Shown: positions 41,952 through 51,729, counted from the stretch's first letter. The stretch is 64,000 bases of DNA from DATBLE01 sp963719325 (GCA_963719325.1 CAVRBW010000016.1:1-64000), one strand, 5' to 3'. The notes: a model not told the origin generated them from the sequence alone. A program made the numbers and translations.

Positions 41952-42809
41952 CTACTTCTTCGCGGCAGCTCTGGCGCGCGAGCCCGACGCCGCCGCTTTC
42001 TTGGCGGGCGCCTTGCGGTCCTTTGCCTCGGCGACGCTCTTCTTCAGCGCCTCCATCAGGTCGATCACCGGTGCCTCCGCGACCGGCTCCGGCTCGGCGA
42101 TCGGCTCGCCCGCAAGCTTCGCCTCGAGCATCCGCCGCAGGTCCTGCCGGTACCCGCTCGTCAGCTGCTCACTCGGCTCGAACACTCCGACCAGGCTCTC
42201 GACGAGCTGGCGGGCAAGGTCGAGCTCGGCCTTCTTGACGTCCGTCTCTTCCGTCGCCTCGTCGATCTCCGCCTGTGAATAGACGTCTTCGGCCACGAAC
42301 AGCGTCTCGAGGACGAGCGCGTCGCCCTTCGGCCGAATCAGGCAGAGCTTCTCCTTGCCGGACAGGACGAAGCGTCCGATCGCACCGACCTGCTCTTCCT
42401 TCAAGACGTTCAGGAGGAGGACGTAGGGACGCTTTCCCGCCGGTGCGCTCGCGGGGACGAGAAAGTATGTCCGGTCGAAGTAGACCGGGTCGACCTCGTC
42501 TAGCGCGACGAAGCGCTCGATCTCGATCGAGCGTGAGGTGTTCTGACGCTCGATCGCCTCCAGGTCGGCCTCCTCGACGATCACGAACTGGCCCTTGGCG
42601 ACCTCCCAACCCTTGACGATCTCTTCGCTTTCGACCTCGCGCTCGTGCACCGGGCACCAGCGGCGGTTCTTGATCGGCGAGCGGCACTCGCGGTGCAGCT
42701 GCCGGAACGCAACGTCCGACGCGCGAGCCGCCGGCTTCGTCGCCGGAGCGAGCCCGACGGGAATCGTCACCAGGCTGAAGCTGATCGATCCATTCCAGGT
42801 CGTGCGCAT
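41952..42809 (-). CDS. ku: Ku protein, prokaryotic non-homologous end joining
   Basis: Binds DNA double-strand ends as a homodimer and recruits LigD. About 285 residues from ATG 42809 (MRTTWNGSISFSLVTIPVGL). The Ku core is clear: HRECRSPIKNRRWCPVHERE, VKGWEVAKGQFVIVEEADLE, FDRTYFLVPA and the C-terminal LVESLVGVFEPSEQLTSGYR. The tail is Lys/Ala-rich, as in many actinobacterial Ku proteins, and may bind DNA. No ligD is in the window. Confidence 0.94.
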   Translation of the reverse strand: MRTTWNGSISFSLVTIPVGLAPATKPAARASDVAFRQLHRECRSPIKNRRWCPVHEREVESEEIVKGWEVAKGQFVIVEEADLEAIERQNTSRSIEIERFVALDEVDPVYFDRTYFLVPASAPAGKRPYVLLLNVLKEEQVGAIGRFVLSGKEKLCLIRPKGDALVLETLFVAEDVYSQAEIDEATEETDVKKAELDLARQLVESLVGVFEPSEQLTSGYRQDLRRMLEAKLAGEPIAEPEPVAEAPVIDLMEALKKSVAEAKDRKAPAKKAAASGSRARAAAKK

Positions 42810-42922
42810 GGGGAACCTAGATTCTAGGCGTACCCGAGTATCCCTCCGCAAAATGACCCAGCAAAGCCACGGTGCCGCAGGTGGCCTCCTGAGGCACTGG
42901 GGAGTGCTCTAAGCTCGCCGCG

Positions 42923-44674
42923 ATGGCGCAGCTCACAGAGCGGCACACGCGCACGACCCGCACGATCGCCAGCCTCTGGCGAAACGCGAGCGCCCGCGAT
43001 CCTGCCCACGTCGCCTACCTGGCGGAACGCGACGGCACCTGGGTTCCGGTCTCGCTCGGGGAGGCAGCGCGCCGGGTGGACGACATCGCGACCGGCTTGC
43101 TCTCACTCGGTGTTCGGAAGGGAGACGCCTTCGCGATCTTCGGCCCGACGAGCCTGGAATGGTGCTTGTTCGATTTCGCACTGGGCTTGATCGGCGCGGT
43201 CGGCGCTCCGATCTACTCCAACAGCTCCACGCGGGATTGCGCCTACGTGATCGGCCACTCCGACGCGATCGGCGTCCTCGCCGGCGACGCAGAGCAACTG
43301 GCGAAGGTCGAGGAGACACGTGCGCGGCTGCCTCTGCTGCGCCACGCGCTCGCGTTCGCCGATCTCGACGCCCTGGAGGCTCGTGGCCGAGCCTACGCCG
43401 CCGATCACCCTGGCGCCCTCGACGAAGCCGCCGCCCAGGTCGGCGAGGAAGACCTCTTCACCTACATCTACACCTCGGGGACGACCGGGCCGCCGAAGGC
43501 CTGCATGATCCGCCACCGGAACTACTACGAGATGGCCGCTGCAGTCGACGACATACCGTCGTTCCACGTGCCGGCCGACACGATGCTGCTCTACCTGCCG
43601 CTTGCCCACAACTTCGGGCGGCTGATGCATCTCGAAGCGGCCTATGTCGGGTTCACGCTCGCGTTCTGTGCCGACCCGCTCCAGGTCGCGAGCGCCATGC
43701 TTGCCGTTCGGCCGACGATCCTTCCGAGCGTCCCCCGAGTGTACGAGAAGGCCCATTCAGCAGTGCTCGGAAAGCTGGACGAGGCGCACGGAGCGAAGAG
43801 GGCGATCGGCAACTGGGCGCTCGGGGTCGGGCGTGAGGTCAGTCGACTCCGGCAGGCCAGTCGGCCGCCGTCCAGCTCCCTCGCCCTCCGTCACCGGATC
43901 GCCGATCGCCTCGTCTACTCGAAGGTGAAGGAGCGCTTTGGCGGGCGGCTTCGGCTGGCGATCTCGGGCGGCGCCCCACTTTCGCCCGAGATCATCGAAT
44001 TCTTCCACGCCTTCGACATCCTGATCCTGGAGGGCTACGGACTCACCGAGTGCACGACCGCCTGCTCGGTCAACCGCCCTGACCGCTTCAAGTTCGGAAC
44101 GGTCGGGCCGTTGCTGCCTCGGTTCGAGGCGAAGCTCGCGGAGGACGGGGAGCTGCTCCTGCGCAGCGAAACGATCTTCGCCGGCTACCTCAAGGACGAC
44201 GAGGCGACGGGGTCGGTCCTGGACGCCGACGGTTGGCTGCACACGGGGGACATCGCCGAGATCGACGCCGAGGGCTTCGTGAAGATCACCGACCGGAAGA
44301 AGGACATCCTGGTGACGGCGGGCGGGAAGAACGTCGCGCCGCAGAACCTGGAGAACGAGCTCAAGTCCTCGAAGTACATCTCCCAGGGAGTCGTCGTCGG
44401 CGACCGCCGCCCCTACGTCGTCGCGCTGATCACCCTCGACGAGGTCGAGATCGGGAAATGGCGCGACGCCGGGGGCGAAAACGTCGAGCAGCTGATCCAG
44501 GGCGTCGTGGACGAGCTGAACGGCCAACACTCGCGGTTCGAGCAGATCAAGCGCTTTGCGATCCTCCCGCGCGACTTCTCAGCCGAGGAGGGCGAGGTCA
44601 CGCCGACGCTCAAGCTCAGGCGCAGCGTCGTGCAGGAGCACTTCGCAGCGGAGATCGAGCGGCTTTACGGCTAG
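42923..44674 (+). CDS. Long-chain acyl-CoA synthetase (AMP-binding)
   Basis: 583 residues, ANL superfamily. The AMP motif YIYTSGTTGPPKACMIRHRN is intact; LPLAHNFGRLMHLEA, EGYGLTECTTACSVNRPDRF, DGWLHTGDIAEID and KITDRKKDILVTAGGKNVAP follow in order. The motif set is that of long-chain fatty acyl-CoA ligases (FadD15-like). It would feed the acyl-CoA dehydrogenases seen near 16 kb. The start is ATG 42923; the 113-base gap to ku holds only small palindromes. Confidence 0.94.
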   Translation: MAQLTERHTRTTRTIASLWRNASARDPAHVAYLAERDGTWVPVSLGEAARRVDDIATGLLSLGVRKGDAFAIFGPTSLEWCLFDFALGLIGAVGAPIYSNSSTRDCAYVIGHSDAIGVLAGDAEQLAKVEETRARLPLLRHALAFADLDALEARGRAYAADHPGALDEAAAQVGEEDLFTYIYTSGTTGPPKACMIRHRNYYEMAAAVDDIPSFHVPADTMLLYLPLAHNFGRLMHLEAAYVGFTLAFCADPLQVASAMLAVRPTILPSVPRVYEKAHSAVLGKLDEAHGAKRAIGNWALGVGREVSRLRQASRPPSSSLALRHRIADRLVYSKVKERFGGRLRLAISGGAPLSPEIIEFFHAFDILILEGYGLTECTTACSVNRPDRFKFGTVGPLLPRFEAKLAEDGELLLRSETIFAGYLKDDEATGSVLDADGWLHTGDIAEIDAEGFVKITDRKKDILVTAGGKNVAPQNLENELKSSKYISQGVVVGDRRPYVVALITLDEVEIGKWRDAGGENVEQLIQGVVDELNGQHSRFEQIKRFAILPRDFSAEEGEVTPTLKLRRSVVQEHFAAEIERLYG

Positions 44675-44680
44675 CGGCTA

Positions 44681-45853
44681 CTAGAGGCGGCGGGCGCCCA
44701 CGTACGTGGCCGCGTACCAGGAGTCGTTCAGGCTCGAGATCTTGACCACGTCACCGGTGTGCGGCGCATGGACGAACTGGCCGCCGCCGATGTAGATGCC
44801 CATGTGACCTAGGCCGTCGAAGAAGACGAGGTCCCCGGCCTCGAGCTGGTCACGCGATACCGGGACGCCGTAGCTGTACATCGACGCCGCGTGGTGAGGC
44901 AGCGAGACGCCGAGCTGAGCGTAGACGTACATCACGAAGCCCGAGCAGTCGAATCCGCCCGGAGAGGCGCCGCCCCAGACGTACGGTGTGCCGAGGTACT
45001 GCATCGCGATCCCGACCACGCCGCCGTAACGGGACGGCGGTGCGACGGAGATGCCCTCGGGCGTAACCGCAGCTGCGCCGACGTCACCGTTCTCCTGCGC
45101 CGAGGCGACAGCCTCACGCTGGGCTGCGAGCTGTGCCCGCAGGCGCTGCTCCGCCTCGATCCGGAGCCGCTCCTGGCGCGCCCGCTCCTGCGCCTCCAGC
45201 CGGGTGATCTCGCCCTTGATCGACGCGACGAGACGCTGGCGCTCGGCGAGCCCCGCCTCGACACGCTGCTTCGCCGCGGCACGCTCGCCGACGACTCGCT
45301 CCTGACGGGCGTGCGCGGACTTCAACTGCGCCGCGCGGATCGTCACTTCGCGCTTGAACGTTCGGATCTCTCCGATCACCTGCGTGTCCTGCGAGGCGAC
45401 GCTGTTCACCGTCTCGATGCGGTTGAGGAAGTCGTTCAGGCTGGCGGAGCCGAGGAGAATCGCGAGCGTCGAGTCTTCCTGTTCGGAGATGTAGATCGCC
45501 CGCAGGCGTTGACCCAGACGCTGCTGAGCCAGCGTCAGGTTGCGCCTTGCGATCTCGAGGTGGCGGGTATTCAGGGCGCGCTGGCGCTCGATCGCCAGCA
45601 GCCGCTCGTTCGCGCCGTTGTAGGCCTCGCTCGCCCGTTCCAGCTGGACGTCAAGCGAGTGGATCTCGTTGAGGACCCGCTGGGCCTCTGCCCGCTTCGC
45701 CGTGATCTGCGGCGGCTCGGCGGTCGCTGAAGTGGCCGCGAAAAGGGTCGCAGTTAGGGCAACGAGTACGATCGTCGCCTGCCGTCTGTGGGCACCTGCG
45801 GTGATACCCCACACCGCTCTCGACAGGCGCACCGGGAGGGGCCGGCACGTCAC
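44681..45853 (-). CDS. Secreted NlpC/P60 peptidoglycan endopeptidase
   Basis: 390 residues. A hydrophobic export signal (ATIVLVALTATLFAATSATA) is followed by about 200 residues of coiled coil (PcsB/RipA-like). The NlpC/P60 domain shows Cys in GGFDCSGFVMYVYAQLG, His in LGHMGIYIGGGQFVHAPH, and YVGARRL at the end. It would cleave peptidoglycan stem peptides in cell separation. It is divergent from the 3D-domain gene at 45984, with which it shares a homologous coiled coil. The 130 bases between contain no gene. Confidence 0.92.
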   Translation of the reverse strand: MTCRPLPVRLSRAVWGITAGAHRRQATIVLVALTATLFAATSATAEPPQITAKRAEAQRVLNEIHSLDVQLERASEAYNGANERLLAIERQRALNTRHLEIARRNLTLAQQRLGQRLRAIYISEQEDSTLAILLGSASLNDFLNRIETVNSVASQDTQVIGEIRTFKREVTIRAAQLKSAHARQERVVGERAAAKQRVEAGLAERQRLVASIKGEITRLEAQERARQERLRIEAEQRLRAQLAAQREAVASAQENGDVGAAAVTPEGISVAPPSRYGGVVGIAMQYLGTPYVWGGASPGGFDCSGFVMYVYAQLGVSLPHHAASMYSYGVPVSRDQLEAGDLVFFDGLGHMGIYIGGGQFVHAPHTGDVVKISSLNDSWYAATYVGARRL

Positions 45854-45983
45854 GAGGTCAGCACCCTAGCAGCGGTTTCGGACACGGGCAAACGACAACA
45901 GGGCCGAAAGGCGCGCGAGAACGTGCCGAATGATGCATACTGCGGCGGCCCGGGCTGGAGGGCTGTGGTAGCGTCACGCGGCC

Positions 45984-47117
45984 GTGCGGGGGCGTAGTCA
46001 TCCTCTCCGTCGTCGTATTCTCGTACCGCTGACGGGTTTCCTCCTTCTTCTCGGGATGCCTGCGAGCGGACCCGCCCGCTCACCCGCGCTTGGCGGGCTG
46101 AAGGAGAAGAGGGCCGCGCTGGTCGCCGAGTCGCGTCGGGTCGTCGTCGAGCTGTACGGCCTCGAGAGCCGGCTGGCGCAGGCCCGGGCCGCGCTCGCTC
46201 GGGTCGACGCCCGGGCTGCCGAGCTTGCCCGGCGGCAGGCCTCGGCGCGCGCCCGGTACCAAGCGGCGCGACGGACGCTCACGCTTGCACGCTTCAACCT
46301 CGGCCGCCAGCTGCGCCTCCTCTACCAGCAGGAGCAGCCGGACCCGATCGCAGTCGTCCTCGGTGCCGCTTCCCTGGACGACGCTATCGACGGGCTCGAG
46401 AGCATCACCCGGACTGCACGCTCGACCAAGGCGGTAGTTGCCCAGTCTCGACAGGCGCGGATCCGAGCCGAGCGGGCGAAGGAAGAGCTTTCGGTGGAAG
46501 CGGGCAAGGCGCGAACTGCCCGGTTGCGCCTGGCAGCGTCGCTCTCAGACCTCGAACGCACCCTGGCCGATCGCCGAACCTACATCGGGCATCTGCGCCA
46601 CGAGCAGGAGCTCACCGCTTCGCAGATCGCATCGCTCCGCCGCCGAGCACAGGACGCCCAGCGGAGGGCCGTGCGGATTACGCGGAGCGCGGCGACAGCC
46701 GAGATTTCGACCACCTCGATCCGTTCCTCGGCTGCGCCGATTCCGCAGAACGCCCCCGCCGAGAGCGCAGGTCCATCGGAGCCGCCTCCTTCCCCGGTCG
46801 AATCGGTGTCCGGTCAAGACCAGGCGGAGCCTGCAGCCGCCCCCGCTCCTCCTCGGCCGGGCGGGACGATGAGCGTGTCCGCGACCGGTTACTGCCTCCG
46901 TGGGACGACCGCGACAGGCCTGCCCGTCGGCCCCGGCATCGTCGCCGTCGACCCGACTGTGATCCCGCTGGGAACCAGAATGACGGTTCCGGGCTATGGC
47001 GAAGGCGTTGCCGCTGACATCGGCGGAGCGATCAAGGGGGCACGCATCGACGTGTGGATCGCTTCGTGCGCAAAGGCCGCGGCCTTCACCCGGACGGCGA
47101 CGATCACATTTCGTTGA
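45984..47117 (+). CDS. Secreted coiled-coil protein with 3D domain
   Basis: 377 residues from GTG 45984. A signal peptide (LVPLTGFLLLLGMPASGPA), a ~200-residue coiled coil, a Pro/Ser linker (about 235-285), and a 3D domain: VSATGYCLRGTTATGLPVGP, IVAVDPTVIPLGT, GVAADIGGAIKGARIDVW. Asp residues AVDP, ADIG and IDVW match the double-psi beta-barrel seen in MltA/RlpA/YabE-like lytic proteins. The coiled-coil segment RQLRLLYQQEQPDPIAVVLG parallels QRLRAIYISEQEDSTLAILL of the divergent gene. Confidence 0.9.
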   Translation: MRGRSHPLRRRILVPLTGFLLLLGMPASGPARSPALGGLKEKRAALVAESRRVVVELYGLESRLAQARAALARVDARAAELARRQASARARYQAARRTLTLARFNLGRQLRLLYQQEQPDPIAVVLGAASLDDAIDGLESITRTARSTKAVVAQSRQARIRAERAKEELSVEAGKARTARLRLAASLSDLERTLADRRTYIGHLRHEQELTASQIASLRRRAQDAQRRAVRITRSAATAEISTTSIRSSAAPIPQNAPAESAGPSEPPPSPVESVSGQDQAEPAAAPAPPRPGGTMSVSATGYCLRGTTATGLPVGPGIVAVDPTVIPLGTRMTVPGYGEGVAADIGGAIKGARIDVWIASCAKAAAFTRTATITFR

Positions 47118-47166
47118 TCGACCGCTCTTGACCCGGAAGTCCTTGAACCGGGACTAGACTTCCGGC

Positions 47167-47871
47167 GTGCCCGCGCCCAGGGCGCAAACGAACGACTCTC
47201 GAATGCACGAGTCCGAGCCCCAGGAAGAGCTGCACGTCCTGCTCGTGGACGACCACGACCTCTTCCGCACCGGGTTGCGGAACCTGCTCGAGGAGCACGG
47301 CGGCCTGAGCGTCGTCGGCGAAGCGGCGAACGGCGCCGAGGCGGTGCGGCTCGTCCGTGAAGTTGCCCCCGAGGTTGTCGTCATGGATCTGAACATGCCG
47401 ACGATGACCGGGGTCGAGGCGACGCGCCACATCACGGCGCTGTCGCCGCTGACTCGCGTGATCGTGCTGACGATCTCCGAGGACGACGCGGACGTGATGG
47501 ACGCGATCGTCGCCGGAGCGTGCGGGTACCTGCTCAAGGACGCTTCGATCACCGACGTCGTGAGCGGAATCCGCTCTGCCGCCGTGGGCGCGTCGCTGAT
47601 CTCGCCGACGATCGCCTCGAAGGTCCTGAACCGTGTTCGCGCAACGACCGCCGACACCGAGATGGCCGAGTCGATCCGCACCGAGCTGTCGGACCGCGAG
47701 CTCGAGGTGCTGAAGCTGATCGCGAACGGGAAGGACAACGCGCAGATCGCAGCCGAGCTCGTCATCAGCCCGAAGACGGTGAAGAACCACATCTCGAACA
47801 TCCTGATGAAGCTCCAGATCCAGAATCGGATCCAGGCGGCCGTCTATGCAGTACGCAGCGGGCTGGCCTAG
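47167..47871 (+). CDS. Response regulator, NarL/FixJ family
   Basis: 234 residues. Receiver: HVLLVDDHDLFRTGLRNLL, phospho-Asp in VVVMDLNMPTMTG, Thr in VIVLTIS, Lys in YLLKDAS. LuxR-type output helix-turn-helix: LSDRELEVLKLIANGKDNAQ, then VISPKTVKNHISNILMKL. No histidine kinase is adjacent, so it is an orphan here. The start is GTG 47167; an inner ATG at MHESEPQ is an alternative. Confidence 0.93.
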   Translation: MPAPRAQTNDSRMHESEPQEELHVLLVDDHDLFRTGLRNLLEEHGGLSVVGEAANGAEAVRLVREVAPEVVVMDLNMPTMTGVEATRHITALSPLTRVIVLTISEDDADVMDAIVAGACGYLLKDASITDVVSGIRSAAVGASLISPTIASKVLNRVRATTADTEMAESIRTELSDRELEVLKLIANGKDNAQIAAELVISPKTVKNHISNILMKLQIQNRIQAAVYAVRSGLA

Positions 47872-47876
47872 AGCTT

Positions 47877-48200
47877 TCAGACGAGGTCGCGAAGGCGCTG
47901 AGCCACCTGGGCAAGGCCCGCGAGGGCTCCGCGCAGCTCCGCGAGCTCCGCGTCGCGCCCCGCCACCGCCTGGGCGAGGTCGCTGACCTCCTCGATCGAG
48001 GGCTCCGACCCGTCGCCGAGCATGGCCGCACGCTCCTCGAGCCGGCGCTGGAGCCGCAGTCGCTCTGCTTCGATTCCGAGCGCACACGCGTACCCGTCGG
48101 TCAGGGTTCGCTCGACGCGCTCGAGCGCCGGTGCGGATGTCTGCGCCAGTGCCAGGACGTCCTCGAGGACCGCAGCGCGATCGGGGGCGTTCGCAGCCAT
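47877..48200 (-). CDS. Small helical coiled-coil protein
   Basis: 107 residues from ATG 48200. Nearly all helical with heptads (ERLRLQRRLEERAAML; AVAGRDAELAELRGALAGLA). No family is recognised. It lies six bases past the NarL-type regulator gene, convergently, and 70 bases from ligA. It may be a partner or scaffold; no evidence for a function. Confidence 0.55.
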   Translation of the reverse strand: MAANAPDRAAVLEDVLALAQTSAPALERVERTLTDGYACALGIEAERLRLQRRLEERAAMLGDGSEPSIEEVSDLAQAVAGRDAELAELRGALAGLAQVAQRLRDLV

Positions 48201-48270
48201 GCAAACGATTATCCGGGGCCAGCCGGTCGCCCTCATGGGCCGCCGGGCCTATCTTCGGCGCCGATTGGAC

Positions 48271-50271
48271 CTACCCGAGTAGCTGGAGCAGGTCTGCTTC
48301 CGTCAGAAGGGGAACGCCCTCCCGTTGGGCTTTGGTCAACTTCGAGGCGCCCGGCTCCTCCCCCACGATCAGCCCGGCCGTCTTCTTCGAGACCGAGCCG
48401 GTGATCTTCGCCCCTCGTTCCTCGAGCGCGGCTTGAGCATCCTCGCGTGAGAACCCCTCGAGCGTCCCGGTGATGACGTAGGTCTTGCCCGTCAGCGGCC
48501 CTTCGACCGGCCGCTCTTCCTCGCCAACCTCGAAGCGCAGGCCGAGGCCGCGGAGCTCTTGCACCAACGCGCGGTTCTGCTCGTCCTCGAACCACTCGAC
48601 CACGAGCTCGGCACGGTCCGGCCCGAAGCCTTCGACCTGCTCGACGTCCTCTTGGGCTGCCGCCATCAGCCGGTCGACATCGCCGAAGTGGCGGGCCAGG
48701 TTCTGAGCGAGGACCCACCCCACCTTCGGAATGTTCAGCCCGAGCAGGACGCGCGAGAAGGCGACCTGCTTGGAGCCGTCGATCGCCTTGATCGCAGCGG
48801 CCGCGGAGATCTCGGCAAAGCCGTCGAGCTCGAGCAGTTGCTCCTTCGTGAGCCGATAGAGATCGGGTAGCGATCTGACCAGCCCTCGCTCCCAGAGCAG
48901 TCGAACCGTCTGCTCCCCCACTCCCTCGATGTCCGACGGCCCTTGCACCCAGTTGATCAGCGTCTCCAGCCCGCGGGAAGGGCAGGCGCGGTTCGGACAG
49001 CGGTGCATCACCTCGCCTTCCGGCTTGACGATGTCGACGCCGCAGAGCGGGCATCGCTTCGGCATCCGGAACTCCCTCGTCCCCGGCTGGTGCTCGCCGG
49101 CCGGGCCGACGATCTGGGGGATTACGTCCCCGGCCCGCTGGACGATGACGACGTCGCCCTCGCGGATCTGCTTGCGGTTGATGTCCTCCTCGTTGTGGAG
49201 CGTCGCGCGCGAGACGGTGACGCCGCCGACCTCGACCGGCTCGAGGACGGCCCAGGGATTCAGCGCACCGGTCCGGCCGACGCGGATCCGGATCTCGAGC
49301 AGCTTCGTCTGCGCGGTCATCGGCGCCCACTTGAACGCGCGCGCCCAGCGCGGGCGCGAGTGCAACGCGCCCAGACGGCGCTGCTGGTCGAGCGAGTCGA
49401 CCTTGATCACGATCCCGTCGATCTCGTAGTCGAGCTCCACACGGCGTTTCTCCCAGGCCTGGCAGGCAGCCGCCACCGCCTCGATCGTCTCCAGCCGCTC
49501 GGCGTACGGGTTCGTCCGGAAGCCGCGCGCCCTCAGCCATTGGAGCGTCTCCGATTGGGACTGGAATTGCGCACCCTCGGCTGCTCCTATTCCGTACACC
49601 CAGACGGCCAGCGGCCGGGACGCGGTGATCGACGAATCCTTCTGACGGAGCGACCCTGCTGCCGCGTTCCGGGGGTTCGGCGCGAGCTTCTGGCCCAGTT
49701 CCGCCACCCGCTGGTTCAGCTCGCGGAACCCCGAGAGCGGCAGGTAGACCTCGCCACGCACCTCGAGGAACGGAGGGCCGTCGCCCTGCATCCGCAACGG
49801 AACCGACCGAATCGTCCTGAGATTCGCAGTGACGTCCTCGCCTTGAACCCCGTCGCCACGTGTTGCCCCCCGCGAGAAGACGCCGTCCTCGTACGTCAAG
49901 TTGATCGCGAGCCCGTCGATCTTCGGCTCGATGACGTACGCAACCGGCTCGTCGGACCCGAGGCGCCTGCGGACGTCATCCGCCCATTTGAGGAGCGTCT
50001 CGTCGCTCGTGACCTTCTCGAGCGAGCCCATCGGCTCGACGTGGCGCACCTTCTGGAACCGGTCGGATGCCGGGGCGCCGACGCGCTGGGTCGGGGAGTC
50101 CGGCGCGACGAGGTCGGGATGGCCTTTCTCGAGCTCGGCGAGCTCGTCGAAGAGGCGGTCGTACTCGGCGTCCGGGACCGAGGGCGCGTCGAGCACGTGG
50201 TACTCGTAGAGGTAGCGGTTGAGCAGCTCGCGGAGCTCGGCCGCACGCTTGGCCGGACTAAAGGACGGCAT
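48271..50271 (-). CDS. ligA: NAD-dependent DNA ligase LigA
   Basis: Seals nicks in replication and repair using NAD+. 666 residues from ATG 50271. Ia domain LLNRYLYEYHVLDAPSVPD; adenylation Lys in YVIEPKIDGLAINL; OB fold; zinc finger CPLCGVD ... HRCPNRACPSRG; HhH repeats (GVGEQTVRLLW; GFGPDRAELVVEWF); and a C-terminal BRCT domain (LTGKTYVITGTLEGFSREDA). The preceding HAD gene overlaps it by 14 bases. Confidence 0.97.
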   Translation of the reverse strand: MPSFSPAKRAAELRELLNRYLYEYHVLDAPSVPDAEYDRLFDELAELEKGHPDLVAPDSPTQRVGAPASDRFQKVRHVEPMGSLEKVTSDETLLKWADDVRRRLGSDEPVAYVIEPKIDGLAINLTYEDGVFSRGATRGDGVQGEDVTANLRTIRSVPLRMQGDGPPFLEVRGEVYLPLSGFRELNQRVAELGQKLAPNPRNAAAGSLRQKDSSITASRPLAVWVYGIGAAEGAQFQSQSETLQWLRARGFRTNPYAERLETIEAVAAACQAWEKRRVELDYEIDGIVIKVDSLDQQRRLGALHSRPRWARAFKWAPMTAQTKLLEIRIRVGRTGALNPWAVLEPVEVGGVTVSRATLHNEEDINRKQIREGDVVIVQRAGDVIPQIVGPAGEHQPGTREFRMPKRCPLCGVDIVKPEGEVMHRCPNRACPSRGLETLINWVQGPSDIEGVGEQTVRLLWERGLVRSLPDLYRLTKEQLLELDGFAEISAAAAIKAIDGSKQVAFSRVLLGLNIPKVGWVLAQNLARHFGDVDRLMAAAQEDVEQVEGFGPDRAELVVEWFEDEQNRALVQELRGLGLRFEVGEEERPVEGPLTGKTYVITGTLEGFSREDAQAALEERGAKITGSVSKKTAGLIVGEEPGASKLTKAQREGVPLLTEADLLQLLG

Positions 50272-50893
50272 ACAGCTCTTCGGCCGTGTCCACGACCGCG
50301 TCCGGGCCTTCGCCCTCCATGCGTTCCCTCGTGTGGATGCCACCCCAGGTGACGCCGATCGCGTGCACACCCGCCGCCTTCGCGGCGGCGACGTCGAACG
50401 GTGCGTCGCCGACGTAGGCGGTGTGGTCCGGCTCGGCGCCGAGCCGGTCGAGCGCGACCAGGATCTGGTCGGGGTACGGCTTGCCGCGTGGAGCCTCCTC
50501 GGAGCCGACCACGACGTCCATCAGGTCGCCGAAGCCGAGCGCGTCGAACGCGAGCTGGACGATGTCGCCGCGCTTCGCGCTGACGATGCCGAGCTGCCTC
50601 GCCTCCCCGTCCAGCGTGCGGAGGAGCTCGATCATTCCCGGAAAGGCCCGCAGCTCGGAGTGGAGCGGTGCGTAGAACTCGCGATAGGCGTGGGCAAGCT
50701 CCTCCGCCTTCTCCGCGTCGAAGTCCGCCATCTGCTCGACCAGATGCCCGCGTCCGACACTTGCCATCAGCACCTCGTCGGGGATCTCCCGGCCGAGGAC
50801 GCTGCGAGTCGCATGCCGGAAGGACGAGAGGATCATCCACCCGGAGTCGACGATCGTGCCGTCGAGGTCGAAGAGAACGACGGGGAAGCGCAC
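50258..50893 (-). CDS. HAD hydrolase, phosphoglycolate-phosphatase-like
   Basis: 211 residues. Motif I VLFDLDGTIVDSG, motif II LGIVSAK, motif III KPYPDQI, and motif IV YVGDAPFDVAAAKAAG. The cap is helical. It is similar to Gph/PpaX small-substrate phosphatases. Its stop lies inside ligA, so the two are probably co-transcribed. Confidence 0.92.
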   Translation of the reverse strand: MRFPVVLFDLDGTIVDSGWMILSSFRHATRSVLGREIPDEVLMASVGRGHLVEQMADFDAEKAEELAHAYREFYAPLHSELRAFPGMIELLRTLDGEARQLGIVSAKRGDIVQLAFDALGFGDLMDVVVGSEEAPRGKPYPDQILVALDRLGAEPDHTAYVGDAPFDVAAAKAAGVHAIGVTWGGIHTRERMEGEGPDAVVDTAEELYAVL

Positions 50894-50928
50894 GTGCGTG
50901 ATGCTAACGGCGGCATAACATTCGCTCG

Positions 50929-51729
50929 ATGGTTCGCCTCGGGATTGCGACCGCGGCCGCCGTGCTCCTTCTCTCGACTGGTACGGGCACAGCCGCCGCG
51001 GCGAGCGGCGCCGACACGTTCCGCTTGCCCTCGGGGAACGTCTACTGCGCGTACGAGCACTACAGCTTCGCGCCGGTCGACCTCCGCTGCGAGATTCGGA
51101 GCGGTGTCAAGCCGCTACCGCCCCGACCCAAGGCCTGCGGAGACGCCGACTGGGGCGGCGGGTACTCGATGCGCCGCACCGGCCCTGCGCACGTGCTCTG
51201 CATCACCGACACGATCTACGATCCGAAGGCGAAGCTGCTCGGGTACGGAACAACCTGGCGCGGAGGCGGGTTCACGTGTATCTCCCGGGCAGCCGGCTTG
51301 CGCTGCACCAACGCGGGCGGCGACGGCTTCTTCCTCAGCCGTCAACGCTCCTACTCCTTCCGCCAGGCGGGGCAACGAAGCGGCACGTTCCGGACGCCAT
51401 CCGGGAACATCGTCTGCGGCTATGGAGACGCGTTCGTCGAATGCGGGATCAAGAGCGGCCTCGAACCAGCGCCGAAGGCGGTCAACTGCCGTGCAGGCGA
51501 CTTCACCGACAAACGTGTCAGCCTGACGGCGACAGGCAGAGCGATCCCGGTGACCTGCGCCGGAGACCCCGGACCGTTCGCGTTCGCGTCGAAGGCTTGG
51601 GTGCTCGGCTACGGGGAGAGCTGGGAGGGCGGCGGAATCGGCTGCCTCTCCGAGACGAAGGGCCTCACCTGCAGGAACAGGAACGGGCGCGGCTTCTTCC
51701 TCAGCCGTGGGCGCTGGCGGTCTTTCTAG
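50929..51729 (+). CDS. Exported protein with two DUF6636-like repeats
   Basis: 266 residues with a signal peptide (GIATAAAVLLLSTGTGTAAA). Two ~110-residue copies follow. Each opens with TFR.PSGN and C-Y/G, has a second Cys before CEIRSG or CGIKSG, a LGYG.(T/S)W.GGG motif, and closes with GFFLSR. Eight or more Cys pair up as likely disulfides. Function is unknown. The duplication is internal to the gene; the units are well diverged. Confidence 0.78.
   Translation: MVRLGIATAAAVLLLSTGTGTAAAASGADTFRLPSGNVYCAYEHYSFAPVDLRCEIRSGVKPLPPRPKACGDADWGGGYSMRRTGPAHVLCITDTIYDPKAKLLGYGTTWRGGGFTCISRAAGLRCTNAGGDGFFLSRQRSYSFRQAGQRSGTFRTPSGNIVCGYGDAFVECGIKSGLEPAPKAVNCRAGDFTDKRVSLTATGRAIPVTCAGDPGPFAFASKAWVLGYGESWEGGGIGCLSETKGLTCRNRNGRGFFLSRGRWRSF

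Noticed and set aside
45854..45983. c-di-AMP riboswitch ahead of the NlpC/P60 gene
   Set aside because: Such riboswitches often precede these genes in actinobacteria, but the 130-base gap lacks the conserved blocks and is too short.
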